DNA from: Gautieria morchelliformis
Taxonomy: Eukaryota > Basidiomycota > Agaricomycetes > Gomphales > Gomphaceae
Direction: 5' to 3'
DNA length: 64,000 bases
Assembly: GCA_015179125.1 (NCBI GenBank)
Contig: WHVA01000490.1
Location: 1 to 64,000, forward strand
A program made the translations under genes and the position numbers. The notes under the pieces were generated by a model. That model had not been told where the DNA came from. It made no database searches and saw nothing but the letters and a program-made list of their open reading frames with translations. Positions within the stretch are counted from its first letter, which is position 1. Each line of letters opens with the position of its first letter. Shown here one piece after another: positions 42,495-53,336 of this stretch.

Positions 42495-43461
42495 GTCTTC
42501 GGCATTCAGCAAACAGAAGTGAAATAGGGATTGCAGGGAGTGCTTTGGAGGACTCAGTGGAGTGATCTTCAGGGGACTCCCCTGAATAGAATAAGGGTTT
42601 GCAATCCATGTTGAATGTCTGCTCGTGGACAGAAAGGTTCAGAATAGGAGAGAGCGAAACATCTGGCAGAGGGGCTGGGATGTAAGAGGTGAGTCCAATT
42701 GCTGCGTTTGGGACATAACCTGAGGATGGTGGGGACAAGCTTGAACCAAGAACTGATGGTGGTGAAGGCATCAAGGCAGTGTGGGGTTTGGGGATGGTGT
42801 TGAAGATAGTGGAAGGGGTTATCATCCTGCAGGCCATGGTGACCGTCATAGGTGGTAATATGGAAGTGGTGCCAAAAGGCAAAGGGACCAATAGGGAACC
42901 CCAATTGATGGTCAGTTTTGTGGAGCAAAGCCCCGGTAGACCCAAAACTATAGCTGCCAAAGAAGGTAACCTTGTGACGAGTAGCGAAATGTCCCACGAA
43001 GAGGCATCACTGAAGGTGAGCTTAGTATCAAGATATTCGTGAATGAAACCACTTGTAGCTGACTTGCCATCGAAGAGGCAGAGAGTGATGGGTGAAGCAA
43101 GTGGGGTACAGATGAACCCTGGGTGAGATGAGAACACGTTATCAATGAAATTCAAAGTGGCGCCAGAGTCGATGAGCGTAGGAATTGGGTCTTGGAGATC
43201 TGGGACCTCTACATGGATGATGAAAGAGGAACTCAAAAGGGAATTGATTGCAGCGAAGAGGTGGACTGGAGAGATAGAGTGAATAGAATCGGTGTGCGAG
43301 GAAATAGAGCAACCCATCATTAACACTACAGAAGGGTCGTAGACTAGTTTTCCGAAGAGGAGTCTTCACCTCCTTTAGGAACCTCTTCAAGGGTAGTGAC
43401 CTGTGGGTCAGCCTTGAGAGTAAAGATGGCCCTGCCTGAGGTAGATGCAGGTTCCTGGTAG
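42495..43461 (-). pseudogene. Gypsy-3 protease-region remnant
   Basis: The minus-strand frame from 43326 encodes a retropepsin with the active site LIDSGATLNFID (catalytic DSG intact) and a later VVLGLP-like motif (IVLGLPGL). Upstream, at 43461-43330, the minus strand reads a linker (IFTLKADPQVTTLEEVPKG) that continues from the gag zinc knuckle beyond the nested solo LTR. RT, RNase H and integrase are absent, so most of pol has been deleted. Confidence 0.7.
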
Positions 43462-43466
43462 CAGCA

Positions 43467-44665
43467 TGTCAAGATTGGTTTTCAGGCGTTAATATCGTGT
43501 ATTAGTGAACACGGCGAATGCCCGAATAACTTGTGCGAATAAGTATGCCGTTCAGCCAATAGGTGAACCAATGAATGTTCACAAGGTAAGAGGGTTTGCC
43601 TAAACGGGGCTCACCCTATCTACAGTCGTAGCGAAATAGCCCGTGGCTCTTGACGATGTGACATGCAAGATCTCACAGAAGGGCTGTCTAAGTCTTGACA
43701 ATCCCTCCGCTGGCGAAGGTGCTCCTTCAGAGCCCTTCGCCAACAGCACAGAAAATGGTTCGAAGGCTAAGGTAACGAAGATGAAGTATGAGAACTCACC
43801 AGTGATGCCTAAGTCCTCTGCTGGTCGAAGATAGAAATCTCCAAGAGAAGGCTTAAGATGACGATCACAGCGAGGTCAAGTTTGCACAAGATGGACGACG
43901 TATGATAATTGAACTGGGGAATATACATGCGAATGTAAACTACTTATATCGAATGCTCATAAGGTATCAGCGAATAGGAAAGAGGCCGTCACGAGTCAGG
44001 GTTGGATAGGGGTGCGCAGTCATGATACAACATAGATGGAATAAACATACAATAGAATGAGAGAAGAGGGAGAACATGAAACGACGGAGAGTGAAGGTGG
44101 CGAAGACACCTGTATACGAAATTATGTCTTGGGGCCCACATATACACTGCCCTGCACGGGTTCTTCATCTACTGGGTTGAGCCCACACGACCTATGGGTA
44201 GGACGTCCTGCGAACGCACCCTGCTCATATGAACACCAAAAGGGGGTTGGATCGAAAAGCTGATGGAGTTACTGACAAGCCTTCATGCCGGATAGGGATG
44301 TCGATCGTGATTTGATGGTGTGCCTGTTGGCGAATGATTTGAGCAGCGAATGATCGTTCGGCAAAATGCGAGGAAGGGCGAACAGAGGTGACATAGAGGA
44401 GGACAGGTCGAGGTGGAGGGCGAAGCTGAGCGAACACAGAACACCATTGGAAGAGGGTCGAGCGGAGGAGGTGGTAGACCCAGTGATGACTGCTAAGTCA
44501 GTTCAAAGACGTCGATCGTTCGTTTGACGGCGTGGCTATGGCAATTGGCGCAAACAGCGAGAATTGGTTGCCAAACATGACAATAGTGATCGGAACGAAC
44601 ATGGAAATGGGGTGAGAAATGGCAGAACAGAGCACCTGAGTATGAGAAATAAACGCGTCATGACA
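43467..44665. repeat. Solo LTR nested in Gypsy-3, TSD CAGCA
   Basis: A 1,199-bp LTR of the same family (TGTCAAGATTGG..GTCATGACA) flanked by CAGCA at 43462-43466 and 44666-44670. It splits gag from protease of its own family member. Its 3' third is longer than in the 41462 copy and contains a partly duplicated segment that also appears at 47420-47657. Confidence 0.88.
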
Positions 44666-45870
44666 CAGCATCCCTTTGTGTGTTGAATGGGGAGTTCACC
44701 ACAATAGGGGCAAACGCCTTTCATTTTGCGTCACTCTTTCTCTGCTTCAGTTAGACATCCAGTGGCATCCAGGATGCTGGAAAGATCTTTCTGTTCACTA
44801 GGTTTGGCAGCAGCAGGCGCTTTGAAGCAGACACTAGTGCATGGTGTAGGCGATGGTTCAAAAGAAGGAAGGACGTGAATAGAAGTTGTAGTCTGTTTTT
44901 CACCTTGGCGCTCCCAATATCTACTGTTGATTCACAGAGCCTGACGTTTGAGTTCATCAGGGGTTGCGGGACATTCAATGGAGAGCATGTGGTCTTTGAT
45001 GCATTCAGCAAGGCTGTTATAGAAGGCCTCATAAAGTGTGGCATCATTCCACTTGACATAAGAGGACAACTCAGCGAAATTGGTCATGTGGCGATTGACA
45101 TGGTGGGTGTCAAGTATTTTGAGCTTTCAAATGGATCGCTTGGATCCCTGGATGATGTTGGCCTGACCGAAAAGGTGATTCAACTCATTGCAGAATATTC
45201 CCCAACTGCTCCGAATGGGACACTCAGGAGTGAGGGTGAGAAAGGGTTGCCACCAGATCAAGGCAATGTCAGTGAGGTAGGAGGCTGCATAGGATACATG
45301 CTGTTGTTCATTCTGGAATTTTCGCGGCTTGTTGTCGAAGACCATGATACAGCTGGTGATGAACATTCAGAGGAGTCATGGTTCTTTCCCTGTGAATTTG
45401 TCAGGTTTCCCAGCATCCGAGTCACCTTCAGAGACAGCCTGAGGGTAGGTGAAAGGATAACCAAGGTTTGGATTCCAAGGGAATCCAGGTTAGGGCCAAG
45501 GTCCCCCACCAGGAGGTGGTGCAGGAGGGCCAGGAGGTCTGGGGGGGCTGGGACTCGGAGGTCCAGGAAACCCAATCAGAGGTGCTCCAGGATAAGGGAA
45601 TGGTGGGCCACCAGGGGGTCCAGCAGGGGTGGCCTGGGTGGTCCCCCAGGTGGTGGTGGCAGTGGTGCAGGCCCACCAGGAGGGGCAGGAGGCTGCAGTG
45701 CTGGAGCTGGTGGAGCTGGTGGTCCTGCAAATGGAGGTGGAATGCCCCTGAATGGTTGTGCAGGCCCTTGGGCAGATGCATAAGCAGTGCGATTGAGGGG
45801 GGGCATGTACTGCGTAGGATTTGGAGGAATGTAACCTCTGAACTGTGTGTCATAGTGAGGGGTACCTGTG
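44666..45870 (-). pseudogene. Gypsy-3 gag
   Basis: On the minus strand: a Pro-rich N-terminus (FAGPPAPPAPALQPPAPPGG); the capsid core (VFITSCIMVFDNKPRKF, ASYLTDIALIWWQPFL, SSWGIFCNELNHLFGQ, VKWNDATLYEAFYNSL, then INSRYWERQ); and a cysteine motif CPYCGELPIQHTKGC at the edge of the nested LTR. Frameshifts separate the blocks. A TGA at 44932-44934 replaces the arginine expected before INSRYWE. The plus strand has a longer open frame here (44875-45783), but the family motifs are all on the minus strand. Confidence 0.75.
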
Positions 45871-46389
45871 AATGGCGGATAGGGGTAGCCAGGGTATTGG
45901 CTGAAGGTAGTGACCAGATATTAGCCCTGTTCCCCTAGAGACACCAACAGGCTCAGAGGAATTCCAAGGGTTCAGAGTAAGGAGAATGGATAGTGTCAAC
46001 TCATGAGTGATGTCCCTGGTCTTGATAAAGGCAGAGGCACAATGGGAGGGTTGAGTTCAAGAGTTGGTTCACAAGTGAGCAAGGTGAAGCACAAGGAAGA
46101 CATATAATAATTGAACTGGGGAACATACATGCTGGAGGAGTCCTTTTTATAGAGAATACATGTATGCTACTGGCGAATGAGAAAGAGGCTGGGTGGTTCG
46201 GATTATTACAAAGGATGTACAGTCGTGTTACAAACAAAAAGGGGAGGTGAAAACTTCAGCAAAGCTAAGTCTAATAAGAAAGCGGGGTTTCTGAAAGATT
46301 AATAGAGATTCCATGCTTGGCAGTTCCTACCATCCTGTCCTGCGGCAGTGCTAACCCCATCAATTCCAACCTGCATGGAGGCTGCGCTT
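45871..46389. other. Gypsy-3 leader between gag and the right LTR; no gene seen
   Basis: Non-coding by inspection. On the minus strand this would be the 5' untranslated region following the LTR at 46390. I cannot name a primer-binding site with confidence. Confidence 0.45.
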
Positions 46390-47419
46390 TGTCAAGATGG
46401 TTTTTAGGCGTTAATATCGTGTATTAGTGAACACAGAAAATGCCCAAATAACCTGTGCGAATAGGTATGCCATTCAGCGAAGAGTGTGAACCAATAAATG
46501 TTCAGAAGATAAGAGGGCTGCCCGATCGGGGCTCACCCTATCTACAGTCATAGCGAAATAGCCCGTAGCACTTGACGATGTAACGTGCAAGGTGTCTCGG
46601 AAAGGTTGTCTAAGTAGCAACAATCCTTTCGCAGGCGAAGGCGCTCCTTCGGAGCCCTTTGCCGACAGCACAGAGAATAGTTTGAAGGCCAAGGTAACGA
46701 AGGTGAAGTACAAAAACTCACCAGTGGTGCTCAAGTTTCCCTCTGGTTGAAGGTGAGAATCTACAGGAGAGGGCTCAAGACAGTGATCACAGTGAGGTCA
46801 AGTTTGCACAAGCTAGACATATGATAATTGAACTGAGGAATATACATGCAAATGTAAACTACTTATATCGAATGCTCGTATGGTAACAGCGAATAGGAAA
46901 GAGGCCATTGTGCGTCAGGGTTGGATAGGGGTGCGCAGTCATGATACAAATGGATGAAATAAACATACAATAGAATGGAAGGGGAGTGTGAACATGAAAC
47001 AACGGAGAGGAAGGGGGGTGAAGGTACCTATGTACAAAAACATGCCTTGGGACCTTCATATACTCCACCCTGCATGGACTCTTCGTCTGCTGGGTTGATC
47101 CCACATGACCTACAGGTAGGACGTCCCGCGAATGCATCCCGGCCATATGAACGCCTAAAGGGGTTGCATTGGGAAGGTGATGGGGCCAGTGATGAACCAT
47201 CACACTGGGTAGAGGATGTCAATCGCGATTTGATGGTGTGCCTGCTGGCGAATGATGCGAGCAGCGAATGGTCATTCCGTGAATGCGGCAAAGGGTGAAC
47301 GGAGAGAACATAGAGGAGGCGTGGCCAAAGGGAGGGGTGAAGCTGAGTGAACACGGAGGAGGAGTGGTGAAAGGGGAAACAGGGATAGCTGGGTTGCAGG
47401 AAATACACGAGTCGTGACA
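46390..47419. repeat. Gypsy-3 right LTR
   Basis: 1,030 bp, ends TGTCAAGATGG and GTCGTGACA, close in length to the left copy (1,033 bp). It is probably the 5' LTR of the minus-strand Gypsy-3. Confidence 0.75.
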
Positions 47420-47657
47420 ATCCGATCATAGGAACATCAAAAAGGGGGTTGAGCAGAGGAGGTGATAGGGTCAGTGATGAACCACCAAGCCGGTCCAAGG
47501 ACGTCGATCGTGCTTTGATGGCGTGGCTATGGTGAATGACGCGAACAGCGAAGATCGATCGCTGAACCTGGCAAAGGGCGATTGGAGCGAACATAGAGGT
47601 GGAGTGAGGAATGGGAGGACAGAGCGACTGGGTATAGGAAATAAATGCGTCATGACA
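47420..47657. repeat. 3' fragment of another Gypsy-3 family LTR
   Basis: A 238-bp segment ending GTCATGACA. It repeats the last part of the LTR at 43467-44665 (region after CATAGGAACATC). It suggests an LTR inserted into, or recombined with, an older LTR. Confidence 0.6.
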
Positions 47658-47857
47658 CACTTGACACTGTCCGAATGTGTCCTGAGCATGTGGGTGTTTC
47701 ATGGAGTGGGAGTTTAACAGATGATGGGTTCTATGATGGATGATGGCTCCACAGACTGGGGTCCAGATGGGAATGATGGGATCAGCATATATGAAAGGTG
47801 TACTACAAATAATCCTTCAGTGAAAGGCTCAAAGGTCCGACAGTGGGGATGTTTGTT
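47658..47857. other. Unassigned spacer left of Helitron H5
   Basis: About 200 bp with no recognised homology. The open frame that enters H5 from 47721 has a non-Helitron N-terminus and is likely fortuitous. Confidence 0.5.
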
Positions 47858-48620
47858 CCAGGGAAAGGATCTCCCACTAGATCATACATTCTCACTGCCT
47901 CCTCACATGGTTTGTGGCCCTGGAATTGAAGATCTGATCCAGGAAATATACCCTGGCATTGGCAATCATGTCCCTGCCCAGGACAATTACTTTTTGGAGC
48001 GTGCCATCCTCTGTGTCAGAAACCCTGAGGTCAATGAGATCAATTCCATGGTGTTTAGGGAGTTTCCAGGTGATGCTCAGGTCTTGCACTGTGCAAATTC
48101 CATTGAAGAATCCGATGATGCATATCGGTATCCTGTGGAGTATCTGAATTCCATAGAGATGGGCTGTCTTCCTCCTGCTCGCTTGGAAGTCAAGCCTGGA
48201 GTGCCCCTGATGCTGTTGTGCAATTTGGATCAGAAGCAAGGACTATGCAATGGGACAAGGTTGTGGTTGGTGAGGATAAGCATTAGAGTGTTGGAGGTCA
48301 GGATCATCTCAGGTCCATGTGCAGGAAATATTGCTTTCATCCCCAGTATCATCATTACGCCATCAGAGGGAGAGTTGCCGTTTGTGCTGCAAAGGGGGCA
48401 GTTTCCAGTGCGTTTGGCATTTGCAATGACTATCAACAAGTCTCAGGGACAGTCTTTGGGTACGGTTGGGCTGGACCTGAGATATCCAGTGTTTGGACAT
48501 GGTCAGTTGTATGTTGGTGTATCAAGGGGGACCAATTGGAACAGAGTGAAGGTCTTGCTTGAGGAGGGTTTGGACATAACCAACATTGTATATAAAGATG
48601 TATTACTTAGAGCTCCTTGA
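47858..48620 (+). pseudogene. H5 RepHel C-terminal helicase fragment
   Basis: About 254 codons, open to the same end as H4 (IVYKDVLLRAP, stop). Late helicase motifs are intact (LEVKPGVPLML, TINKSQGQSLG, LYVGVSRGT). By eye it is closer to H4 than to H2: SIEESDDAYRYPVEY here, SIEESDDADRYPVEY in H4, SVKETDFAEQYPVEY in H2. It lacks Rep, Walker A and Walker B. Confidence 0.88.
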
Positions 48621-48792
48621 TTTATGTGTTTTACTTCATTTTACTTGATGCAAATTGATTACTTTGATTTTCCCCAATGTACTTGACCTTACTTATATGT
48701 TAGACTTACCGATGTGTTAGACTTACTGATGTGTTTGACCTTACTGAGGCGTTTGACCTACACCCCCGCACGAAGCGCGGGTACCCACCTAG
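47858..48792 (+). mobile_element. Helitron H5, 3' fragment
   Basis: It starts abruptly within the helicase domain (GKDLPLDHTFSLP) and runs to a canonical 3' terminus: hairpin CCCGCACGAAGCGCGGG (48765-48781) plus TACCCACCTAG ending at 48792. The next base is the T of H6. The hairpin carries one G-to-A change relative to H4. Confidence 0.88.
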
Positions 48793-49217
48793 TCCCTCTA
48801 TATGAAAACAGCATGTGTGGCACCTGTGGGTGCAGCTTACAAATAATATTATGTAAAAATTAGGTCAGCAGCGAGTGGCACAGCCACAAGCCAATGCTGT
48901 GCAGCGGTCAAGTGACCAGTTCATGACAATACGCGAGCGTGGTCCATGCACGACATGTGCATGCAGTATAAAGATGGAACGGTAATGATGGAATGCCAGG
49001 AACCTGCCCAATGGGTGATTGGTGTCTACTCTGTCTGGTGTCTCCTCCTTTAGCTGGCTGTATTGGGGCTGTCTCTTGCTTGGGCTGGCTGGCTGTCTAT
49101 TACTTTGGCTGGCTGGGTCTATTGTCTTGGCTGGCTTTCTATTGGTAGATAATATCTCTTTTTTAATGCTTGCCATATATTTTATTTTATTTTTATTTGT
49201 AATTTTATTGGGTCCTT

Positions 49218-49248
<31 letters not shown>

Positions 49249-50398
49249 CATCATATTGTATTGTCACATATGTGCTTTATATTTTTGTGAATTTTTTCGA
49301 AAATAAATTTACATAAAATCCCCTGACTCTGCTACAAAAAAAAAGTATTTTAATACATGTATTTTTCAAATTTTTTTCGAAAATTGACATCAATGAGTTT
49401 CCTCTAAAATTCATCACAATAAATTCTGCTTTCAATGTGGTTTGTTTTGTTATTTTATTTTCTATACTGTATATGTCAAAAATAGATATTAATAAATTTC
49501 CTGAGTTTGCTAAAAGTTAAGGATAAGTAACAGTCTCTGCTTGCAAATATATAAGTCTATTTCTCTAACATTCACTATAAACCCTCTGTTATTTATTTAT
49601 TTTCTCTTGCCCTTACAATAATTTCATTTTGAGGCCCTTGGGTATGCTACACATGGGGGACACACTATGCATGGGGGACATACTACACTTGGGGGACATG
49701 CTACACCTGGGGGATACATGCTATTCACAGGGCCACACTACACACAGGGGACAAGCTATACTTGGGGGACACGCTACAAAGAAGGGACATGCTACAAAGA
49801 AGGGACATGCGCTATGTGTGTGAGGACAGATGAAGTGTGATAACACGCGACATGTGAGGACAGGCTATATGTGAGGACACACTACATGTGAGGACATGCT
49901 ATGTGTGAGGTAGGGGACACACAGACATGGGAGAAATGTGTAGAGTCATAACCTGTTACCTATTGGGAATCCTGGAGTTTGGATCTAAAAGGACAGTGGC
50001 TTCAACTTATATGTTGCACCCCTAACTATCATCCTAAGCATTTCAAAGATTGGAGATTGGAAGTCGGAAGAGGTCAAGTATTGTAACTGAAGAGATAAGG
50101 GTTCAAGAATCGAGTTAAGTTGGATATCAGAAATTGAGTTGGAGGATGGAGGTCAGAGAGACAAAGGCCTTGCAAGTACTTGCTATGCTAAGAATAGGAA
50201 ACAGTGCAAAGGGAGTGACATATTAAAGTTGATTATCTGATTGCAGTACAGCAGCATACGTGACTGGGTTTTATACAAAGAGCTGAGACAACATGTCAGA
50301 AGGTAGAGAGGTAAGCAATTCCAGTGCAAGCAAAAGTAACTAGGATAAATGGAGTAAGTAACTAATGTGGAATAGGAGGAACTACCAGGGGATGCAGG
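48793..50398 (+). mobile_element. Helitron H6, non-autonomous, 5' part
   Basis: It begins TCCCTCTATATG directly after the CTAG of H5. Its first 120 bp share the leader of H1 (ATAATATTATGTAAAAATTAG and the GC-rich inverted repeat). Farther in it holds a run of about 30 T (near 49219), short-unit repeats (about 49640-49920) and sequence homologous to the middle of H3 (compare AGTGGCTTCAACTTATATGTTG with the H3 minus strand near 27825). It is cut at 50398 by the Gypsy-4 LTR. No gene is seen. Confidence 0.7.
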
Positions 50399-51994
50399 TG
50401 TAAGAACCCGGCCTTTGGCCGGTTACTTACCGGTATAACTTTCTTCCGAGCCCGAGCCTTGTGATACTCGTGCCCGAGTACATATGATTCTTATCCTGCG
50501 CCCGAGCCCGAGCTAGAGCTAGAGCTCATATCCGACCTTGATCCCATGCCCGTATCCCCTTAGTTACTGATTCCGCTCCATCACGCATCATTCATATATT
50601 ACCTCGCCCTGATCTCCACTAATATGTTCGCCCCTGACTCGTACCCTCGCCACGTATATAAACCCCCCTGTATGCATTCCTACTCCTCAGTCTGAAAATC
50701 AACTATCGTATAACTTTGATCCTTAGTTAGTTTCTAAGCCTTGCCTCTTAAGCCAAACCTCACCTCTTATTCGTTTGCCTCCGAAGTTGGGACTCGTGCG
50801 TAGGGTCTTTTAGATTAAAATATTAATTAGTTCCTTTTTATCAAATGAAATCTGTTGCTTAGTGGTTGAAACCACTATGTTCGCCTCCCCTCTGTGTGCT
50901 GACTAAGCCCTTCGGGGTGCGTGCAACACTGATGAATGAGGGTCACGTGACCGTGTCGACAGAAGAACAGTGTCGATCCAAGGGATAGTCAAATCAAAAG
51001 CGTTCCCTTTTAAGGTAGTATAGAGTAAACAGTGATAGTAGACTCTCAACGAAGATTTGGAATAAACTGTTAAGAACTGAGCTCTGTAACTATCAAACAA
51101 GATTACAGCAATTTCAGGAGGCAGAAAAATCGATTCTGGATAATTTTGTTCATACATTTGTACTAGCTATTTATACTATGTTGATAGTAACTACTAGTGT
51201 TCAAGATATTGGATGGATGGGTCGAAAAACTACTTTGTAGCTAAGGGGTGACTAATTTATAGTCATAAAGTCATGGGGTGATGGGGATAGTGTCAGGATT
51301 GTCTGGGCTTTGAAATAGAGATCTGTACCTAGTATACAAAGCCCCTGTCCACATGTTGTTAGGATAGTAATCAGTCAGACGTGTCATGGGATTCAAATAG
51401 AAAATGGATTTGATTTTACTCTGCCCAGCATATATGCTGGGCTTGGAGATGGGGCCGCTGTCTCTGTGCCTCTCTTGTGTGGCAGCTGATTGAGTATATG
51501 TGTTGCAGATGACTTTCTCAGGTCACTCCACAACACCCTGTACCCCTGCGCAGTCTACTATTCTCTGCGGCGTTTGGTGCCCGTACCCCTCGGTACCTAT
51601 GGCCTGGCGCCTGTCGACGTCATGGCTGATACCATCACCCGATAGGCGCGCCGTCCCTGATCGACCGCACGTGGCCGACGCTCGAACTCCTGTATATTAC
51701 CCGATCTATGGGTAATATAGCGTGTCGTAAAATTCGTGTGATCGTCGTCTGCGCCGACGTCTATCGTGAATGTAGTTTGTGTTTCTTTTGATTTTTCTTT
51801 TGTTTTTCTTTTCTTTTTCTATTAGTTTCTTTTTATATATAAATGATTTGAGTAAGATAATTGCGTTTATCACAACAGGGTCGGCGCAGCACATAAGCTG
51901 ACGCCTAGTCCCTCTCCGACTTCCCCATCCAAATCTCGCCCCGTAACCTCGGACTGTACCTTGGGTTTCGCTCTCGACCTCAGTCAACCTTACA
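50399..51994 (+). repeat. Gypsy-4 5' LTR, interrupted
   Basis: Begins TGTAAGAACCCGGCC and ends CAACCTTACA, giving TGTAAG..CTTACA ends. Without the 1,070-bp insertion (50808-51877) it is about 520 bp. The ORF for gag starts 64 bp later. The right-hand LTR is absent because the element is truncated at about 55922. The end coordinate is inferred from terminal symmetry. Confidence 0.65.
50808..51877. mobile_element. Unclassified 1,070-bp element, copy B, TSD GGGTC
   Basis: Same length and ends as 36054-37123, flanked by GGGTC at 50803-50807 and 51878-51882. It is nested in the Gypsy-4 LTR, so it moved after that insertion. One difference from copy A is visible near the start (ATTAGTTCC against ATTAGTGCC). 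Confidence 0.82.
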
Positions 51995-52057
51995 ACGGAT
52001 CGTATCATAACAGTATTTTCAGACTTCTTACACCCTACGTATCCCTTTTTTTTCACT

Positions 52058-53286
52058 ATGTCCATGATAACTCGCTCTTGCACCCTTCGGGGTATATCAG
52101 AACAACGACGTTTCTCGGAAGCCCCCGACGATTCACCACCGTCCCCGGGGATACCCCTGGCAAACCCCGCCGAGCCTAGTAACAAAGGCAAAGGTAGGGC
52201 TGACCCCGGTGACCCTTCAGGTGATCCAGGTGATGGCTCTGGAGGTTCTGACAACGATCGGGACCTCCCCAACCTGCCACCTGAGGACCTCGGTGCCCTC
52301 GAGGACAACGAGCTTATGCGTCGAGTGTTCATCAAACTCGCAAAACCGCGCGAGTCCAAAGCACGAGCCAAGGTCAAGGAACCGGATAGTTATGACGGTA
52401 CTGACCAGGCCAAGCTTCGCACCTTCTTCCTTCAATGCATACTCAACTTCCGAGATCGTCCCACAGCGTTCAAGACTGGGGCCTCGAAGGTGCAGTATGC
52501 TATTTCTTCCCTGTCCGGCTCAGCTCTACAGTATTTCGAGCCGGCGATCCTCGGCAAAGTCCAACCCGAGCCAGATTGGCTCGAGGACTGGGACAGCTTC
52601 AAGGCCGAGCTCGAGCTCAACTTCGGCCCATACGACAATGCTGCCCAAGCCGAGATTGACCTCGAGAAGATCGTTATGAAAGAGCACCACAAGGCCACGC
52701 GATTCTTTATCGACTTCGCCCGAGCTTCGACTCGGACTCAGTGGAACGACGCGGCCCTCCGACACTTCGCCTACAAGGGCTTGGCCAAACGAATCAAGGA
52801 CGACTTACTTCACTTCCCTCGATTCCACAGCCTCACCGAGCTTAGGAACTTCGCGCTGGAATGCGACAGCCGTTACTGGGAGCGTAAGGAATATGACGCC
52901 ATGGTCAATGGTCGTAGCTCCCAGCCTGCACGCGCCACTAATCAGTCCAGCAGCAATGCCACTAACAACAACCAGTCTTCCAGCGGTTCCAACAACAATA
53001 AGAACCGCAACAAGACTAACAACAATGGCAAGGGTTCCAACAACAACTCTTCGAACAACAAGAGCCAGCCCGACATATCGAGCAAGCTCGGGAAGGATGG
53101 CAAACTACTTCCCGAGGAACGCCAACGTCGGGTCGACCAAGGCCTCTGTCTACTTTGTGGCACCAAAGGCCACATGTCAAGGACTGCCCGAAGAACAAGT
53201 CTACCAGCGGTAGCGGTTCTAAAGGTCAGGCAGCGAAGACCCCTAACGAGGGGACTTCAGCCTCCATTACGGAGGTGAAAAAATAG
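52058..53286 (+). pseudogene. Gypsy-4 gag, frameshifted in the zinc knuckle
   Basis: The capsid region is well preserved (LRTFFLQCILNFRDRP, ISSLSGSALQYFEPAIL, EDWDSFKAELELNFGPYD, LRHFAYKGLAKRIKDDL, ALECDSRYWERK), followed by an Asn/Ser-rich linker. The knuckle starts CLLCGTKGH (about 53147). A one-base loss near 53179 then throws the frame, and the last cysteine (KDCPKN) is found only in the +1 frame, which runs to TAG at 53284-53286. Confidence 0.85.
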
Positions 53287-53336
53287 GTAGCAACCTCGGA
53301 ACCACACGATCTGAGGATTGCGGTAACCTCACCCGT

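Noticed and set aside
44875-45783. Long plus-strand open frame of 302 codons ending in Gly/Ala-rich sequence
   Set aside because: It is antisense to Gypsy-3 gag. All family motifs (WWQPFL, NELNHLFGQ, SRYWERQ) are on the minus strand, and the Gly-rich end mirrors the Pro-rich Gag N-terminus.
47721-47857. Non-Helitron N-terminus fused to the H5 helicase fragment
   Set aside because: No homology and no start context. The fusion is best explained by truncation of H5 into unrelated sequence.
50399-51994. The 1,070-bp segment considered simply as part of the Gypsy-4 LTR
   Set aside because: It has its own 5-bp duplication (GGGTC) and exists independently at 36054-37123 with a different duplication and none of the LTR flanks.
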